Source of the DNA: an uncultured Collinsella sp.
GTDB taxonomy: Bacteria > Actinomycetota > Coriobacteriia > Coriobacteriales > Coriobacteriaceae
Direction: 5' to 3'
Length of the DNA: 64,000 nucleotides
Assembly (NCBI GenBank): GCA_900552385.1
Contig: URZI01000002.1
Location: 124,001-188,000 of the forward strand
Each line of letters opens with the position of its first letter. The first letter of the stretch is position 1. Both the position numbers and the translations under genes were made by a program. Of the stretch, positions 50,760-59,278 are shown one piece after another. The notes under the pieces were generated by a model. It made no database searches. It was not told where the DNA came from and saw only the letters and a list, made by a program, of their open reading frames with translations.

Positions 50760-52403
50760 ATGCCCATGCAACATATCGATCGGATTATCCGCTCCAAGAA
50801 CGTCTTTACCGCGCAAGACGGCATCGATACCGCCCGCGAGCTGGCGATTGCCATCGCAGGCGACCGTATCGTCGCAGTCGGTGCGCCCGATGACGTGATC
50901 GCCGCCGCTCCCGCCGCCACGTCGGTTATCGACTACGGCGAGCAGTTTGTCTGCCCCGGTTTCCATGACGCTCATCTGCACTTCTTCCATACCTCGGTCG
51001 GTTCCTCGCCGTACATGCTTATGGATATGGGCACGTCCGAGGCGGCGCTGGTGCAACATGCGCTCGAGTTTTCCCAGGACCTGCCCGACGACGCTTGGGT
51101 TGTGACGCAGGGCTGGCGCGACTACCGTTGGGACCCGCCCGAGCATCCTACCAAGGCGTCGCTCGATGCGGCATTCCCCGATCGTCCCTGTGTTATGTAT
51201 TCGGGCGACGGGCACACGCTTTGGCTCAACAGCCGCGCACTCGAGGCGCTCGGCGTCACGCGCGGCAGCGAGCCACCAGCGGGCGGCTGCTACGACAAGG
51301 ATGCAAACGGCGAGCTCACGGGCATTGCTCACGAGGCAGCTGCTATGCAGCTGTTGCCGCGCTGTCTTGAATGGCTGGGCGAGGACCGCATCGCGAGCGC
51401 TTACGCCGACCAGATGAAGCGTATGGCCGAGCAAGGCATCACCTCAATCTGCGATATGTCGCTCATGCCCATGCCGGGCTGTGACTTTATTCGCGACGAT
51501 GTTTACGACAAGCTGCAAGCCGCCGGCAAGCTGGGCATCCGCGCCCATCTGTTCCCCACGCTGCTGGATGACCAATCGCGCTTGGAAGAACTCCAGACCC
51601 GCTACGCAAACAACGCGCTGCTCTCGGCGCCAGGCTTTAAACAGTTTTTCGACGGTGTGTCGAGCGAACACACGGCATATCTCACCGAGCCCTATACCAA
51701 TCCGCGCTTCCCGGGCGACCAGGGCCGTCTGACGGTTCCTGCCGAGCGTATGCGCAAGCTGGTCCTCGCTGCCGCGGAGCGCGGCCACACCGTGCGCATC
51801 CACGTTATTGGCGACGGTGCGATTCATGCCGCGCTGGATATCTTCGAGGAGGCCGCCGACCTGTACGGCCTGCCCCAGCACGGCCATAACACACTCGAGC
51901 ATCTGGAGAACCTCTTGCCCGAGGACATCGATCGCCTGCGCAAGCTTAACGTCGTTGCCTCGAGCCAGCCCTGCCACATCACGCTCGACCCGGGTGGCCC
52001 GGAGCGCGACCTGGGCCTGGAGCGCAGCCGCATCATGTGGCCGTTTGCGACCTATAAGCAGCGCGGCATCCGCCAAGCCTTCGGCACCGATAGCCCCATC
52101 ACAGCCGTTACCAGCATGAACGTGCTCTACACGGCCATCACGCGCCAAGACCCTCGCAGCCACTGGCCCGAGGGCGGCTGGCTTCCCAGCGAGCGCATCG
52201 ATGCGGCTACAGCCCTGCGCAACTACACCCTGGGTAGCGCCTATGCGGCAGGCGACGAGCAAAACCTCGGCAGCTTGGAGCCCGGCAAGTATGCCGACCT
52301 GGTAGTCCTGGACCAAAACCCGCTCACCATCGACCCCCAAGAGCTCCAGGCCACCAAGGTTCAGGCCACCTACCTGGCAGGTAACTTAATCTACGAGCGC
52401 TAA
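50760..52403 (+). CDS. YtcJ-like metal-dependent amidohydrolase
   Basis: This hydrolase of about 547 residues is of the amidohydrolase superfamily, YtcJ/DUF group. It shows CPGFHDAHLHF (metal-binding HxH), the central HVIGDGAIHAALD and NTLEHLE with later metal histidines, and FGTDSPI with the terminal aspartate. The substrate is unknown. ATG codons at 50754, 50760 and 50766 are possible starts; 50760 is a compromise. Upstream reading into 49050-50750 is only open frame antisense to the M20 gene. Confidence 0.87.
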   Translation: MPMQHIDRIIRSKNVFTAQDGIDTARELAIAIAGDRIVAVGAPDDVIAAAPAATSVIDYGEQFVCPGFHDAHLHFFHTSVGSSPYMLMDMGTSEAALVQHALEFSQDLPDDAWVVTQGWRDYRWDPPEHPTKASLDAAFPDRPCVMYSGDGHTLWLNSRALEALGVTRGSEPPAGGCYDKDANGELTGIAHEAAAMQLLPRCLEWLGEDRIASAYADQMKRMAEQGITSICDMSLMPMPGCDFIRDDVYDKLQAAGKLGIRAHLFPTLLDDQSRLEELQTRYANNALLSAPGFKQFFDGVSSEHTAYLTEPYTNPRFPGDQGRLTVPAERMRKLVLAAAERGHTVRIHVIGDGAIHAALDIFEEAADLYGLPQHGHNTLEHLENLLPEDIDRLRKLNVVASSQPCHITLDPGGPERDLGLERSRIMWPFATYKQRGIRQAFGTDSPITAVTSMNVLYTAITRQDPRSHWPEGGWLPSERIDAATALRNYTLGSAYAAGDEQNLGSLEPGKYADLVVLDQNPLTIDPQELQATKVQATYLAGNLIYER

Positions 52404-52420
52404 CCCCATACCCCACCCAT

Positions 52421-52455
52421 AAGGGGCACGTTTCAGCAACGTGCCCCTTTCTTGT
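52421..52455 (+). terminator. Rho-independent terminator of the amidohydrolase gene
   Basis: AAGGGGCACGT pairs with ACGTGCCCCTT, followed by TCTTG. Confidence 0.87.
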
Positions 52456-52490
52456 TCGCACCATCTGCATCGCCATTTTGCTGCACTGAC

Positions 52491-52701
52491 TTTTCTGAAT
52501 GCCGGGCTCGAATTAGTTAACCTGCCTCCCGTGTGGCTCCGGAGGGGCGGGGCATAAGGTTTATCGCGAGTTCCGCACGAGCCGAAGGCCACTTAATGTG
52601 GCCTTCGTGCGAGCAGGACTGCCCGAGCAGGAAACCTTACGCCCCGCCCCTCCGGAGCCACACGGGAGGCATCGCTAAGTTATCCCCCGGCATTCAGAAA
52701 A
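52491..52701. repeat. 211-bp inverted repeat upstream of groES
   Basis: The outermost arms TTTTCTGAATGCCGGG and its near-complement are at 52491-52506 and 52686-52701. A 31-bp perfect arm pair is at 52523-52553 and 52641-52671. Inner pairs are AAGGTTT/AAACCTT and the central stem CGAAGGCCAC/GTGGCCTTCG. The fold would be one long interrupted hairpin. It has no coding potential I can recognise and fills most of the gap before groES, apart from the promoter region (about 52702-52838). Confidence 0.88.
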
Positions 52702-52838
52702 TCTAAGTGCCAAAAAATAAGATTTTTTGACTCCGTGTTGTATAACCCGCCATTCGTGGGTACCATTCAACGCGTACGCAAACAAAAAGGGTTAATTCGC
52801 GTGGTATAACCGCGCGGCCCAAAAAGGAGGAGACAAGC
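52702..52838 (+). promoter_or_regulatory. Putative groESL promoter region
   Basis: The stretch GGTATAACC occurs near 52800, with a near-copy TGTATAACCC near 52738, each a possible -10. TTGACT lies at about 52728. I see neither a CIRCE element (TTAGCACTC-N9-GAGTGCTAA) nor a HAIR box, so the heat-shock control cannot be assigned by reading. Confidence 0.4.
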
Positions 52839-53132
52839 ATGTCGTCTTTGAAGCCGCTTGCAGATCGTGTTCTGGTCAAGCCCGACGAGGCCGAGCAGAA
52901 GACCGCTTCTGGTCTGTACATCGCCAGCAACGCTCAGGAGAAGCCGCAGCGCGGCACCATCGTTGCCGTGGGCGCCGGCAAGGTCAACGACAAGGGTGAG
53001 CGCATCCCCATGGACGTCAAGGTTGGCGACGTTGTCATCTACGGTAAGTTCGGTGGCAACGAGGTCAAGGTCGACGGCGAGAAGTATCTGCTGATGCGCG
53101 CCGACGACATCTACGCTGTCGTCGAGGCCTAG
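52839..53132 (+). CDS. groES: Co-chaperonin GroES
   Basis: This 97-residue subunit of the heptameric lid caps the GroEL folding chamber. The N-terminus LKPLADRVLVKPDEAEQ, the mobile loop with KTASGLYIA, and VGDVVIYGKFGGNEVKVDGE are all typical. AAAGGAGGAG precedes the ATG. It is followed by groEL after 96 bases. Confidence 0.97.
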   Translation: MSSLKPLADRVLVKPDEAEQKTASGLYIASNAQEKPQRGTIVAVGAGKVNDKGERIPMDVKVGDVVIYGKFGGNEVKVDGEKYLLMRADDIYAVVEA

Positions 53133-53228
53133 TCTCGTCAGAATCTCTGATTCGTCTTTGAACGCGCCCGCCGCATAGGACTCGGAAGCGGCGACGCGAG
53201 TCACATTTCTTTTGGAGGATTACCTACC

Positions 53229-54866
53229 ATGGCAAAGAACATTACGTTCAACACCGATGCCCGCGCTAAGCTTGCCAAGGGCGTCAACACTCTGGCCGAC
53301 GCCGTTACCGTCACCATGGGCCCCAAGGGTCGCTACGTTGCGCTGCAGCGCACGTTCGGTGCCCCGACCATCACCAACGACGGCGTTTCTGTCGCCAAGG
53401 AGATCGAGCTCGAGGACAACATCGAGAACATGGGCGCTCAGCTGGTGAAGGAGGTCGCCACCAAGACCAACGACACCGTGGGTGACGGCACCACCACCGC
53501 AACCCTGCTCGCCCAGGCCATCGTCAACGACGGCCTGCGTAACGTCGCCGCTGGCGCCAACCCGCTGGCCATCCGTCGCGGCATCGATAAGGCCGTCAAC
53601 GCCGCCGTCGCCGAGATGAAGAAGCAGGCCAAGCCGGTCGAGACCAAGGAGCAGATCGCTTCCGTCGGTACCATCTCCGCCGGTGACCCCGAGGTCGGCG
53701 AGAAGATCGCCGAGGCCATGGAGGTCGTGGGCAAGGACGGCGTCATCACCGTCGAGGATTCCCAGACGTTCGACATCACCATCGACACCGTCGAGGGCAT
53801 GCAGTTTGATAAGGGCTATGTCTCCGCTTACTTCGTCACGGACAACGACCGCATGGAGGCCGTGATGAAGGATCCGTACATCCTCATCACCGACCAGAAG
53901 ATCTCCAGCGTTCAGGACATCATGCCCGTTCTCGAGGCTGTCCAGCGCGCTGGCCGTGGCCTGCTCATCATCGCTGAGGACATCGACGGCGAGGCTCTGC
54001 CGACCCTGGTCCTCAACAAGATCCGTGGCGCCCTCAACGTCTGCGCCGTCAAGGCCCCGGGCTACGGCGATCGCCGCAAGCGCATCCTCGAGGACATCGC
54101 CGTCCTCACCGGTGGCCAGGCTGCCCTGGACGAGCTGGGCGTGAAGGTTGCTGACATCACCGCTGATATGCTCGGTACCGCTAAGTCCGTCACCATCTCC
54201 AAGGACAACACCGTCGTCGTCGGCGGCGCTGGCTCCAAGGAGGCCATCGACGCCCGTATCGCTCAGATCAAGGGCGAGATGGAGAACACCACCTCTGACT
54301 TCGACCGTGAGAAGCTCCAGGAGCGCCTGGCCAAGCTCTCCGGTGGCGTTGCCGTCATCAAGGTCGGCGCTGCTACCGAGTCCGAGCTCAAGGAGATCAA
54401 GCACCGCGTCGAGGACGCCCTGCAGGCTACCCGCGCTGCTGTCGAGGAGGGCATCGTCGCCGGTGGCGGCGTCGCCTTCATGGACGCTGCTCCTGCGCTC
54501 GACGCCGTTGAGCTCGACGACCCCGAGGAGAAGATCGGTGTCGACATCGTCAAGAAGGCTCTGACCGCTCCGGTCGCTACCATCGCCAAGAACGCTGGTT
54601 TTGAGGGCGCTGTCGTGGTCGACAAGGTTGCCGAGCTGCCTGCCGGCCAGGGTCTCAACTCTGCCAACGGCGAGTGGGGCGACATGATCGAGATGGGCGT
54701 CCTCGACCCCGTCAAGGTCAGCCGCGTCACCCTGCAGAACGCTGCTTCTGTCGCCAGCCTGATCCTCATCACCGAGGCTACCGTCTCCGATGTGCCCAAG
54801 AACACTCAGCTTGAGGACGCTATCGCTGCTGCTACCGCTGGTCAACAGGGCGGCGGTATGTACTAA
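53229..54866 (+). CDS. groEL: Chaperonin GroEL
   Basis: This 545-residue ATP-driven folding chamber subunit has GDGTTTATLLAQAI (ATP-binding loop, about residues 86-99), the apical domain with VVGKDGVITVEDS, and AVEEGIVAGGGVAF in the second equatorial part. The tail is QQGGGMY, so the usual long GGM repeat is reduced to one unit ending in tyrosine. TTGGAGG lies upstream. The only downstream terminator-like structure is the long inverted repeat at 54893-55035. Confidence 0.97.
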   Translation: MAKNITFNTDARAKLAKGVNTLADAVTVTMGPKGRYVALQRTFGAPTITNDGVSVAKEIELEDNIENMGAQLVKEVATKTNDTVGDGTTTATLLAQAIVNDGLRNVAAGANPLAIRRGIDKAVNAAVAEMKKQAKPVETKEQIASVGTISAGDPEVGEKIAEAMEVVGKDGVITVEDSQTFDITIDTVEGMQFDKGYVSAYFVTDNDRMEAVMKDPYILITDQKISSVQDIMPVLEAVQRAGRGLLIIAEDIDGEALPTLVLNKIRGALNVCAVKAPGYGDRRKRILEDIAVLTGGQAALDELGVKVADITADMLGTAKSVTISKDNTVVVGGAGSKEAIDARIAQIKGEMENTTSDFDREKLQERLAKLSGGVAVIKVGAATESELKEIKHRVEDALQATRAAVEEGIVAGGGVAFMDAAPALDAVELDDPEEKIGVDIVKKALTAPVATIAKNAGFEGAVVVDKVAELPAGQGLNSANGEWGDMIEMGVLDPVKVSRVTLQNAASVASLILITEATVSDVPKNTQLEDAIAAATAGQQGGGMY

Positions 54867-54892
54867 GGCCGACAAGGTCTAGAACTCCCACC

Positions 54893-55035
54893 GGGAATCC
54901 GGGGGCGTGACGGGGTTTCTCTCTGGAACGTCCTCGGACATGCAAAGAGGCTCCGCATTGCGCTTCGCGCTGCGGAGCCTCTTTGCGTCCTGCGGAATGT
55001 TCCGGAGAGAAACCCCGTCACGCCCCCGGATTCCC
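54893..55035. repeat. 143-bp inverted repeat downstream of groEL
   Basis: A 31-bp perfect outer arm pair is at 54893-54923 and 55005-55035 (it begins GGGAATCCGGGGGCG). An inner 16-bp perfect stem, GCAAAGAGGCTCCGCA, is at 54942-54957 with its complement at 54971-54986, and GGAAC/GTTCC lies between. It probably ends the groESL transcript, though its size exceeds a normal terminator and no T-tract follows. Confidence 0.88.
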
Positions 55036-55056
55036 TGCGTTTACGGCCTTGAGGTC

Positions 55057-55184
55057 GGCGTGGGCGGAGATCGTGGCTGATGGGGATACGTGTCCCGGTC
55101 GCTGTTTCGCGGCTTTGCCGCGAAAGGCGCGTTACTTTGGCGTGGACGGAGAACGTGGTTATCGCGTTAACTTGTCCCGGTCGC
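55057..55184. repeat. Pair of 46-bp direct repeats around a hairpin
   Basis: Units at 55057-55102 and 55139-55184 have equal length. Both begin GGCGTGG, share CGGAGA and CGTGG, and both end TGTCCCGGTCGC, but the middles differ. A TTTCGCGGC/GCCGCGAAA hairpin (55105-55125) lies between. No gene is visible here. Confidence 0.65.
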
Positions 55185-55227
55185 ATTTCTGGAGCGTTCC
55201 CCCCACCATAAATTAGCCTCAGCATAC

Positions 55228-55255
55228 TTGCACGAATACCCTCTCGTGCTACACT
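55228..55255 (+). promoter_or_regulatory. Promoter of the riboflavin transporter operon
   Basis: TTGCAC (55228-55233), a 16-base spacer and TACACT (55250-55255) lie just upstream of the riboswitch, giving a transcription start near 55262. Confidence 0.6.
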
Positions 55256-55261
55256 TGCAAT

Positions 55262-55451
55262 TGCTGTTTCAGGGCGGGGTGGAATTCCCCACTGGCGGTA
55301 AATCGGGCGGTGTCAAAGGGACGCCGTGGCGCAGGCGAGGTGTCTGCGACCGAGCCGATGAGTCCGCGACCCGTGCGTGTGTTGGTTCGCATGCCGGCTG
55401 AACTGGTGAGATCCCAGTACCAACGGTTAGAGTCCGGATGAAAGAGGCAGG
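55262..55451 (+). ncRNA. FMN riboswitch (RFN element)
   Basis: The conserved RFN blocks are present in order: GGGCGGGGTGGAATTCCCC, ACTGGCGGTAAAT, AGTCCGCGACCCG, TGGTGAGATCCCAGTACC, and ACGGTTAGAGTCCGGATGAA. It should bind FMN and shut off expression of the downstream transporter when the cofactor is plentiful. No terminator hairpin stands between it and ribU. The closing helix covers AAAGAGGCAGG, which is also the ribosome site, so control is probably translational. Confidence 0.95.
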
Positions 55452-55458
55452 TGATCTT

Positions 55459-56049
55459 ATGTCTGAACAGTCGCAGCATATCCATTTTGAGAACACGAAT
55501 AGGTGGAGCACCAAACAGCTCGTTACCATGGCGTTGATGTGCGCCTTGGGCGCCCTGTTTATGTACGTGCAGCTGCCCATCCTTCCTTCGGCGCCGTTTT
55601 TGACCTATGACCCGTCGCTGGTGCCGGCGATGGTGTGTGGATTTGCGTATGGCCCTGGTGCCGGCACAGCTGTTGCCGCTATGGCGATCGTTATCCATGC
55701 GCTTACCACGGGCGATTGGGTCGGTGCGCTTATGAACTTGGTTGCCACGCTGGGCTATATTCTGCCTGCGGCTATCGTCTACCAAAAGATGCACACCTAC
55801 AAGGGTGCCGTGATTGGTCTGGTGCTCGGCGTCATTGCCGCTACGGTGCTGTCCATGGTCGCGAACCTGACCATCGGCGTTTGGTTCTGGTATGGCTCGG
55901 CCGATGTGATTCTGCCGCTCATGCTTCCCGCCGTCTTGCCGTTTAACCTCATCAAGACCGTGCTTAATTCGGTGCTCACGCTGGCGGTGTATAAGGCAGT
56001 CTCCAACCTCATCACGCCTAAAAAGGACCAGGTCAAAGGTCGCGCATGA
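55459..56049 (+). CDS. ribU: ECF transporter riboflavin-binding S component
   Basis: This 196-residue membrane protein with six segments captures riboflavin outside the cell. The FMN riboswitch directly upstream and the fold (LVTMALMCALGALFMYVQLP, then FLTYDPSLVPAMVCGFAYGP) identify RibU. An ATG at 55438 lies inside the riboswitch, so the ATG at 55459, behind AAAGAGG, is taken. The gene overlaps the ATPase gene by four bases. Confidence 0.92.
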   Translation: MSEQSQHIHFENTNRWSTKQLVTMALMCALGALFMYVQLPILPSAPFLTYDPSLVPAMVCGFAYGPGAGTAVAAMAIVIHALTTGDWVGALMNLVATLGYILPAAIVYQKMHTYKGAVIGLVLGVIAATVLSMVANLTIGVWFWYGSADVILPLMLPAVLPFNLIKTVLNSVLTLAVYKAVSNLITPKKDQVKGRA

Positions 56050-57950
56050 TTGAGTGTCGGGGCGTTTCCTTTAGCTATGACGGTGCCGTACCGGCACTCG
56101 ACGGCGTCGATCTGAACATCGAGGACGGCGAGTTTTTCTGCATCCTCGGTGGCAATGGGTCGGGTAAGTCGACGTTTGCCAAGCACCTGAATGCGCTGCT
56201 ACAGCCCGATGCCGGCACGGTGCGCATCGATGGTATGGATACCTCCGACCCCGAGCTGGTCTACGACATTCGTTCGACCGCGGGCATGGTATTCCAGAAT
56301 CCGGATGATCAGCTGGTGGCGACGCTTGTCGAGGATGACGTTGCCTTTGGTCCCGAAAATTTGGGTGTGCCATCGGAGCAAATCGCGCAGCGTGTGCGGG
56401 ATGTGCTGAAGGCGGTGGGCCTGGTGGGCTTTGAGCGCCACGAGACCCACGCGCTTTCGGGCGGCCAAAAGCAACGCGTTGCGCTTGCTGGTGTGCTTGC
56501 CATGGAGCCGCGTGTGCTCATCTTGGATGAAGCGTCCTCGATGCTCGACCCGCGCGGCCGCAAGGGCCTCATGAAGGCTTGCCGCGCGTTGCACGCTCGC
56601 GGCATGACCATCGTGATGATTACGCACTTTATGGAAGAGGCCGCTGAGGCCGATCGTGTCGCGGTATTTCGGGCGGGGCGCGTTGCCATGCTCGGTACGC
56701 CCGAGGAAATCTTGACGCGGGCGGACGAACTTGCACAGCTCAACTTGGATATGCCGGCGTCGTGCTGTCTGGGTAGGGCGCTTCGTGTGAAGGGCGTACC
56801 CGTTCACGCGCAGGTGCGCGAGGCGGATATGGTCGCCGAGATTGCGCAGGCCTATACCGAGCGAAGTGAGGCGGGCACCGCGGGGCAGCCTTCTGCATCC
56901 CAGTTGGAAATCGCTGACGGCACTGTTCCGGCAGACAACGAGGACAACGCGTCGGAGCCCGTCATCGAGCTATCCCATGTTTCGTACAGTTATTCGCTCA
57001 GTCCGCGTGAGCGCCGTCGCTGGCATAAGCGCTCGGCCGCTGCAGGCAAATCAACCAAGCAGGCTCTCTGGGGAAACGACCCTAGCAGTCCGTGGGCACT
57101 GCGCGATGTTTCGCTGACGGTGCGTCGCGGTGAGTTTCTGGGCCTGGCAGGCCATACCGGTTCGGGCAAATCCACACTGGTCCAGCACCTCAACGGGTTA
57201 ATTCGCCCGCAGGAGGGGAGCGTTTGCGCACTGGGGCTCGACCTGTCGCAAAAGAAGGATGCCGCCGCGGTTAAGGCTAAGGTCGGCGTGGTGTTTCAGT
57301 ATCCCGAGCGCCAGCTATTTGCCGAGACCGTGGTGCAGGACGTGGCATTTGGTCCGCACAACCTTGGCCTGTCACAAGACGAGGTCGCGCGCCGCGTTGC
57401 GTCATCGCTCGCACGCGTGGGCCTCGACCTTGCCGCGATAGGCGACAAGAGCCCCTTTGAGCTTTCGGGTGGACAGCAGCGGCGCGTGGCGTTTGCCGGC
57501 GTGCTCGCCATGGAGCCCGAGGTGTTGGTACTCGATGAACCCATGGCAGGTCTTGATCCGGCGGCCCGCAGGGATTTCCTGGGGCTCATTCGCCGTCTTC
57601 ATGACGAGAGCCTGACTGTTGTCATGGTTTCGCACAGTATGGATGACCTGGCAAATTGCTGCGACCGCATCGTTGTGATGAACGAAGGCGCGGTGTTTGC
57701 CGAGGGAGTCCCCGCGCAGGTTTTTGCGCACGCGAACGAGCTCAAGTCAATCGGCCTGGGCGTCCCTGCCGCTCAGCGCATGGCATTGTCGCTCGTGCAA
57801 GCCGGTGTGCCGCTCCGCTGCGACAAACTTTATACGGTTGAGGCGCTGGCCGACGAGTTGGCCGGCATGCTGCTAGGCTGCGCAGACGGACCTTTGAGGG
57901 CATCGCGTCGGGCTGGTTCCAAGATGGCCACGCGAGAGGAGGGCTGCTAA
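56046..57950 (+). CDS. ECF transporter ATPase, two ATPase domains fused (EcfA-EcfA')
   Basis: One 634-residue chain contains both energy-coupling ATPases that are normally separate genes. The first has Walker A GGNGSGKST (about 35-43), LSGGQKQRVA (about 138) and LILDEASSMLDP. The second has GHTGSGKST (about 369-377), LSGGQQRRVAFA (about 472) and LVLDEPMAGLDP. A linker of about 50-60 polar residues joins them. Because this module sits with ribU and ecfT under one riboswitch, it appears dedicated to riboflavin rather than shared among S components. Confidence 0.92.
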   Translation: MIECRGVSFSYDGAVPALDGVDLNIEDGEFFCILGGNGSGKSTFAKHLNALLQPDAGTVRIDGMDTSDPELVYDIRSTAGMVFQNPDDQLVATLVEDDVAFGPENLGVPSEQIAQRVRDVLKAVGLVGFERHETHALSGGQKQRVALAGVLAMEPRVLILDEASSMLDPRGRKGLMKACRALHARGMTIVMITHFMEEAAEADRVAVFRAGRVAMLGTPEEILTRADELAQLNLDMPASCCLGRALRVKGVPVHAQVREADMVAEIAQAYTERSEAGTAGQPSASQLEIADGTVPADNEDNASEPVIELSHVSYSYSLSPRERRRWHKRSAAAGKSTKQALWGNDPSSPWALRDVSLTVRRGEFLGLAGHTGSGKSTLVQHLNGLIRPQEGSVCALGLDLSQKKDAAAVKAKVGVVFQYPERQLFAETVVQDVAFGPHNLGLSQDEVARRVASSLARVGLDLAAIGDKSPFELSGGQQRRVAFAGVLAMEPEVLVLDEPMAGLDPAARRDFLGLIRRLHDESLTVVMVSHSMDDLANCCDRIVVMNEGAVFAEGVPAQVFAHANELKSIGLGVPAAQRMALSLVQAGVPLRCDKLYTVEALADELAGMLLGCADGPLRASRRAGSKMATREEGC

Positions 57951-58750
57951 TGGAGGCGTTCTCATTTGGCAGCTACTATCCGGGGGAAAGCGCGGTGCAT
58001 AGCCTGGATCCGCGCACTAAGTTGCTCCTAGGTTTCGCATTTCTGATCACTGTGCTCACCGTCGGTAGCTTCCGCGGGCTGGTTCCGGTCGCAATATTTG
58101 TCGTGCTGGTCTATGTCACAGCCCGGGTTCCGTTGCGTCGGGTCCTATCGTCGATGGCACCACTGCTAGCGATTGTCGTGGTGGTCGCGGTGCTCAACTT
58201 GTTTTCCGATCAGAGCGGCCGCATTTTGTGGCAGTTTGGCTTTTTGCAGGTGAGCGAGGGCTCGCTGCGTTCTGCGACGTTTATGGCGTGCCGCCTGACG
58301 TTGATGATGGCCGGCATGAGCGCCATTACGCTCACCACGCCGACGCTCGACCTCACCGCGGGTTTTGAGCGCCTGCTCGCACCATTTGCGCGCGTGGGGC
58401 TTCCGGCGCACGAGCTCGGCATGATTATGGGTATCGCGCTGCGGTTTATGCCACAATTTGCCACCGAGATGAAACAGACGGCCGATGCACAGGCAAGCCG
58501 CGGCGCGCGCGTGGCGGGCGGTCCGCTCGGCGGTGTGCGTATGCTCGGCAGCGTGGCGATTCCGCTGTTCACCGGCGTGTTCCGTCATGCCGAGACACTT
58601 TCTGCCGCCATGGATGCGCGATGCTATCACGGCGAGCAGGGACGCACGCGTCTGCATGCGCTTACGTTTGGCCGCGGGGATGCACTGGCCGCAGTGGCGA
58701 TGGCGCTGCTGGTGGCATGTGTCGTCGCCATCAATCTGCAACTTATTTAG
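57950..58750 (+). CDS. ecfT: ECF transporter transmembrane component
   Basis: This 266-residue membrane scaffold couples the ATPases to RibU. It has four or five hydrophobic segments and the EcfT coupling motifs AQASRGARV (near 180) and AAMDARCYH (near 220); in the second, the usual Ala-Arg-Gly is Ala-Arg-Cys. The start codon overlaps the stop of the ATPase gene by one base (TAATG). Confidence 0.9.
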   Translation: MEAFSFGSYYPGESAVHSLDPRTKLLLGFAFLITVLTVGSFRGLVPVAIFVVLVYVTARVPLRRVLSSMAPLLAIVVVVAVLNLFSDQSGRILWQFGFLQVSEGSLRSATFMACRLTLMMAGMSAITLTTPTLDLTAGFERLLAPFARVGLPAHELGMIMGIALRFMPQFATEMKQTADAQASRGARVAGGPLGGVRMLGSVAIPLFTGVFRHAETLSAAMDARCYHGEQGRTRLHALTFGRGDALAAVAMALLVACVVAINLQLI

Positions 58751-58780
58751 GCGCGATCCGAGCGCAAGAAAGGGATTCCT

Positions 58781-59227
58781 ATGACCGACATCGACCGCAC
58801 AGCGCAACTCGAGCGCGCCTGCACATACCTCAGGCGCATCCCCGCGTGGTTTTTGGCCACGACTGACGTGAACGATGGGCATCAGCCACGCGTAAGGCCG
58901 TTCTCGTTTGCCATGGTCGATGACGGCAAGCTGTGGTTTTGCACGTCGCGCGACAAGGACGTGTGGGCGGAGCTTAGTGCAAATCCCAAGTTTGAGGTCT
59001 CGGGCTGGAAGCCGGGGGAGTGCTGGATTGTGTTGACTGGCGAAGCCGCGCTCGAGGACGACGCGGTCGTGAGCGACCGCGTTCGCGAAGCTGGCTTTAA
59101 GCACATGGTGGGCATTGGCGAGAATCACGTGAGCGCCAACGACGGTCGCCTTGCGTTTTTCTCGGTCCGCAATATCGTCGCACGTTTCTGCGATATCGAC
59201 GGCAGCGAAGAGCATCTGGAGCTCTAG
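58781..59227 (+). CDS. Pyridoxamine 5'-phosphate oxidase-like flavin-binding protein 1
   Basis: This 148-residue split-barrel protein is related to FMN-dependent PNPOx-like reductases. RRIPAWFLATTD, PRVRPFSFAMVDDGKLWFCT and DKDVWAEL are the cofactor-side patterns. It follows the riboflavin importer by 30 bases, consistent with flavin use. The substrate is unknown. AAAGGG precedes the ATG. Confidence 0.82.
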   Translation: MTDIDRTAQLERACTYLRRIPAWFLATTDVNDGHQPRVRPFSFAMVDDGKLWFCTSRDKDVWAELSANPKFEVSGWKPGECWIVLTGEAALEDDAVVSDRVREAGFKHMVGIGENHVSANDGRLAFFSVRNIVARFCDIDGSEEHLEL

Positions 59228-59278
59228 CGCGTCTCAAATTAACTACCCGTTCCAAATTAGCTAGTGGCAGGAGGAAAC

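Noticed and set aside
52702..52838. CIRCE or HAIR heat-shock operator before groES
   Set aside because: Neither TTAGCACTC/GAGTGCTAA nor CTTGAGT/ACTCAAG is present in the gap.
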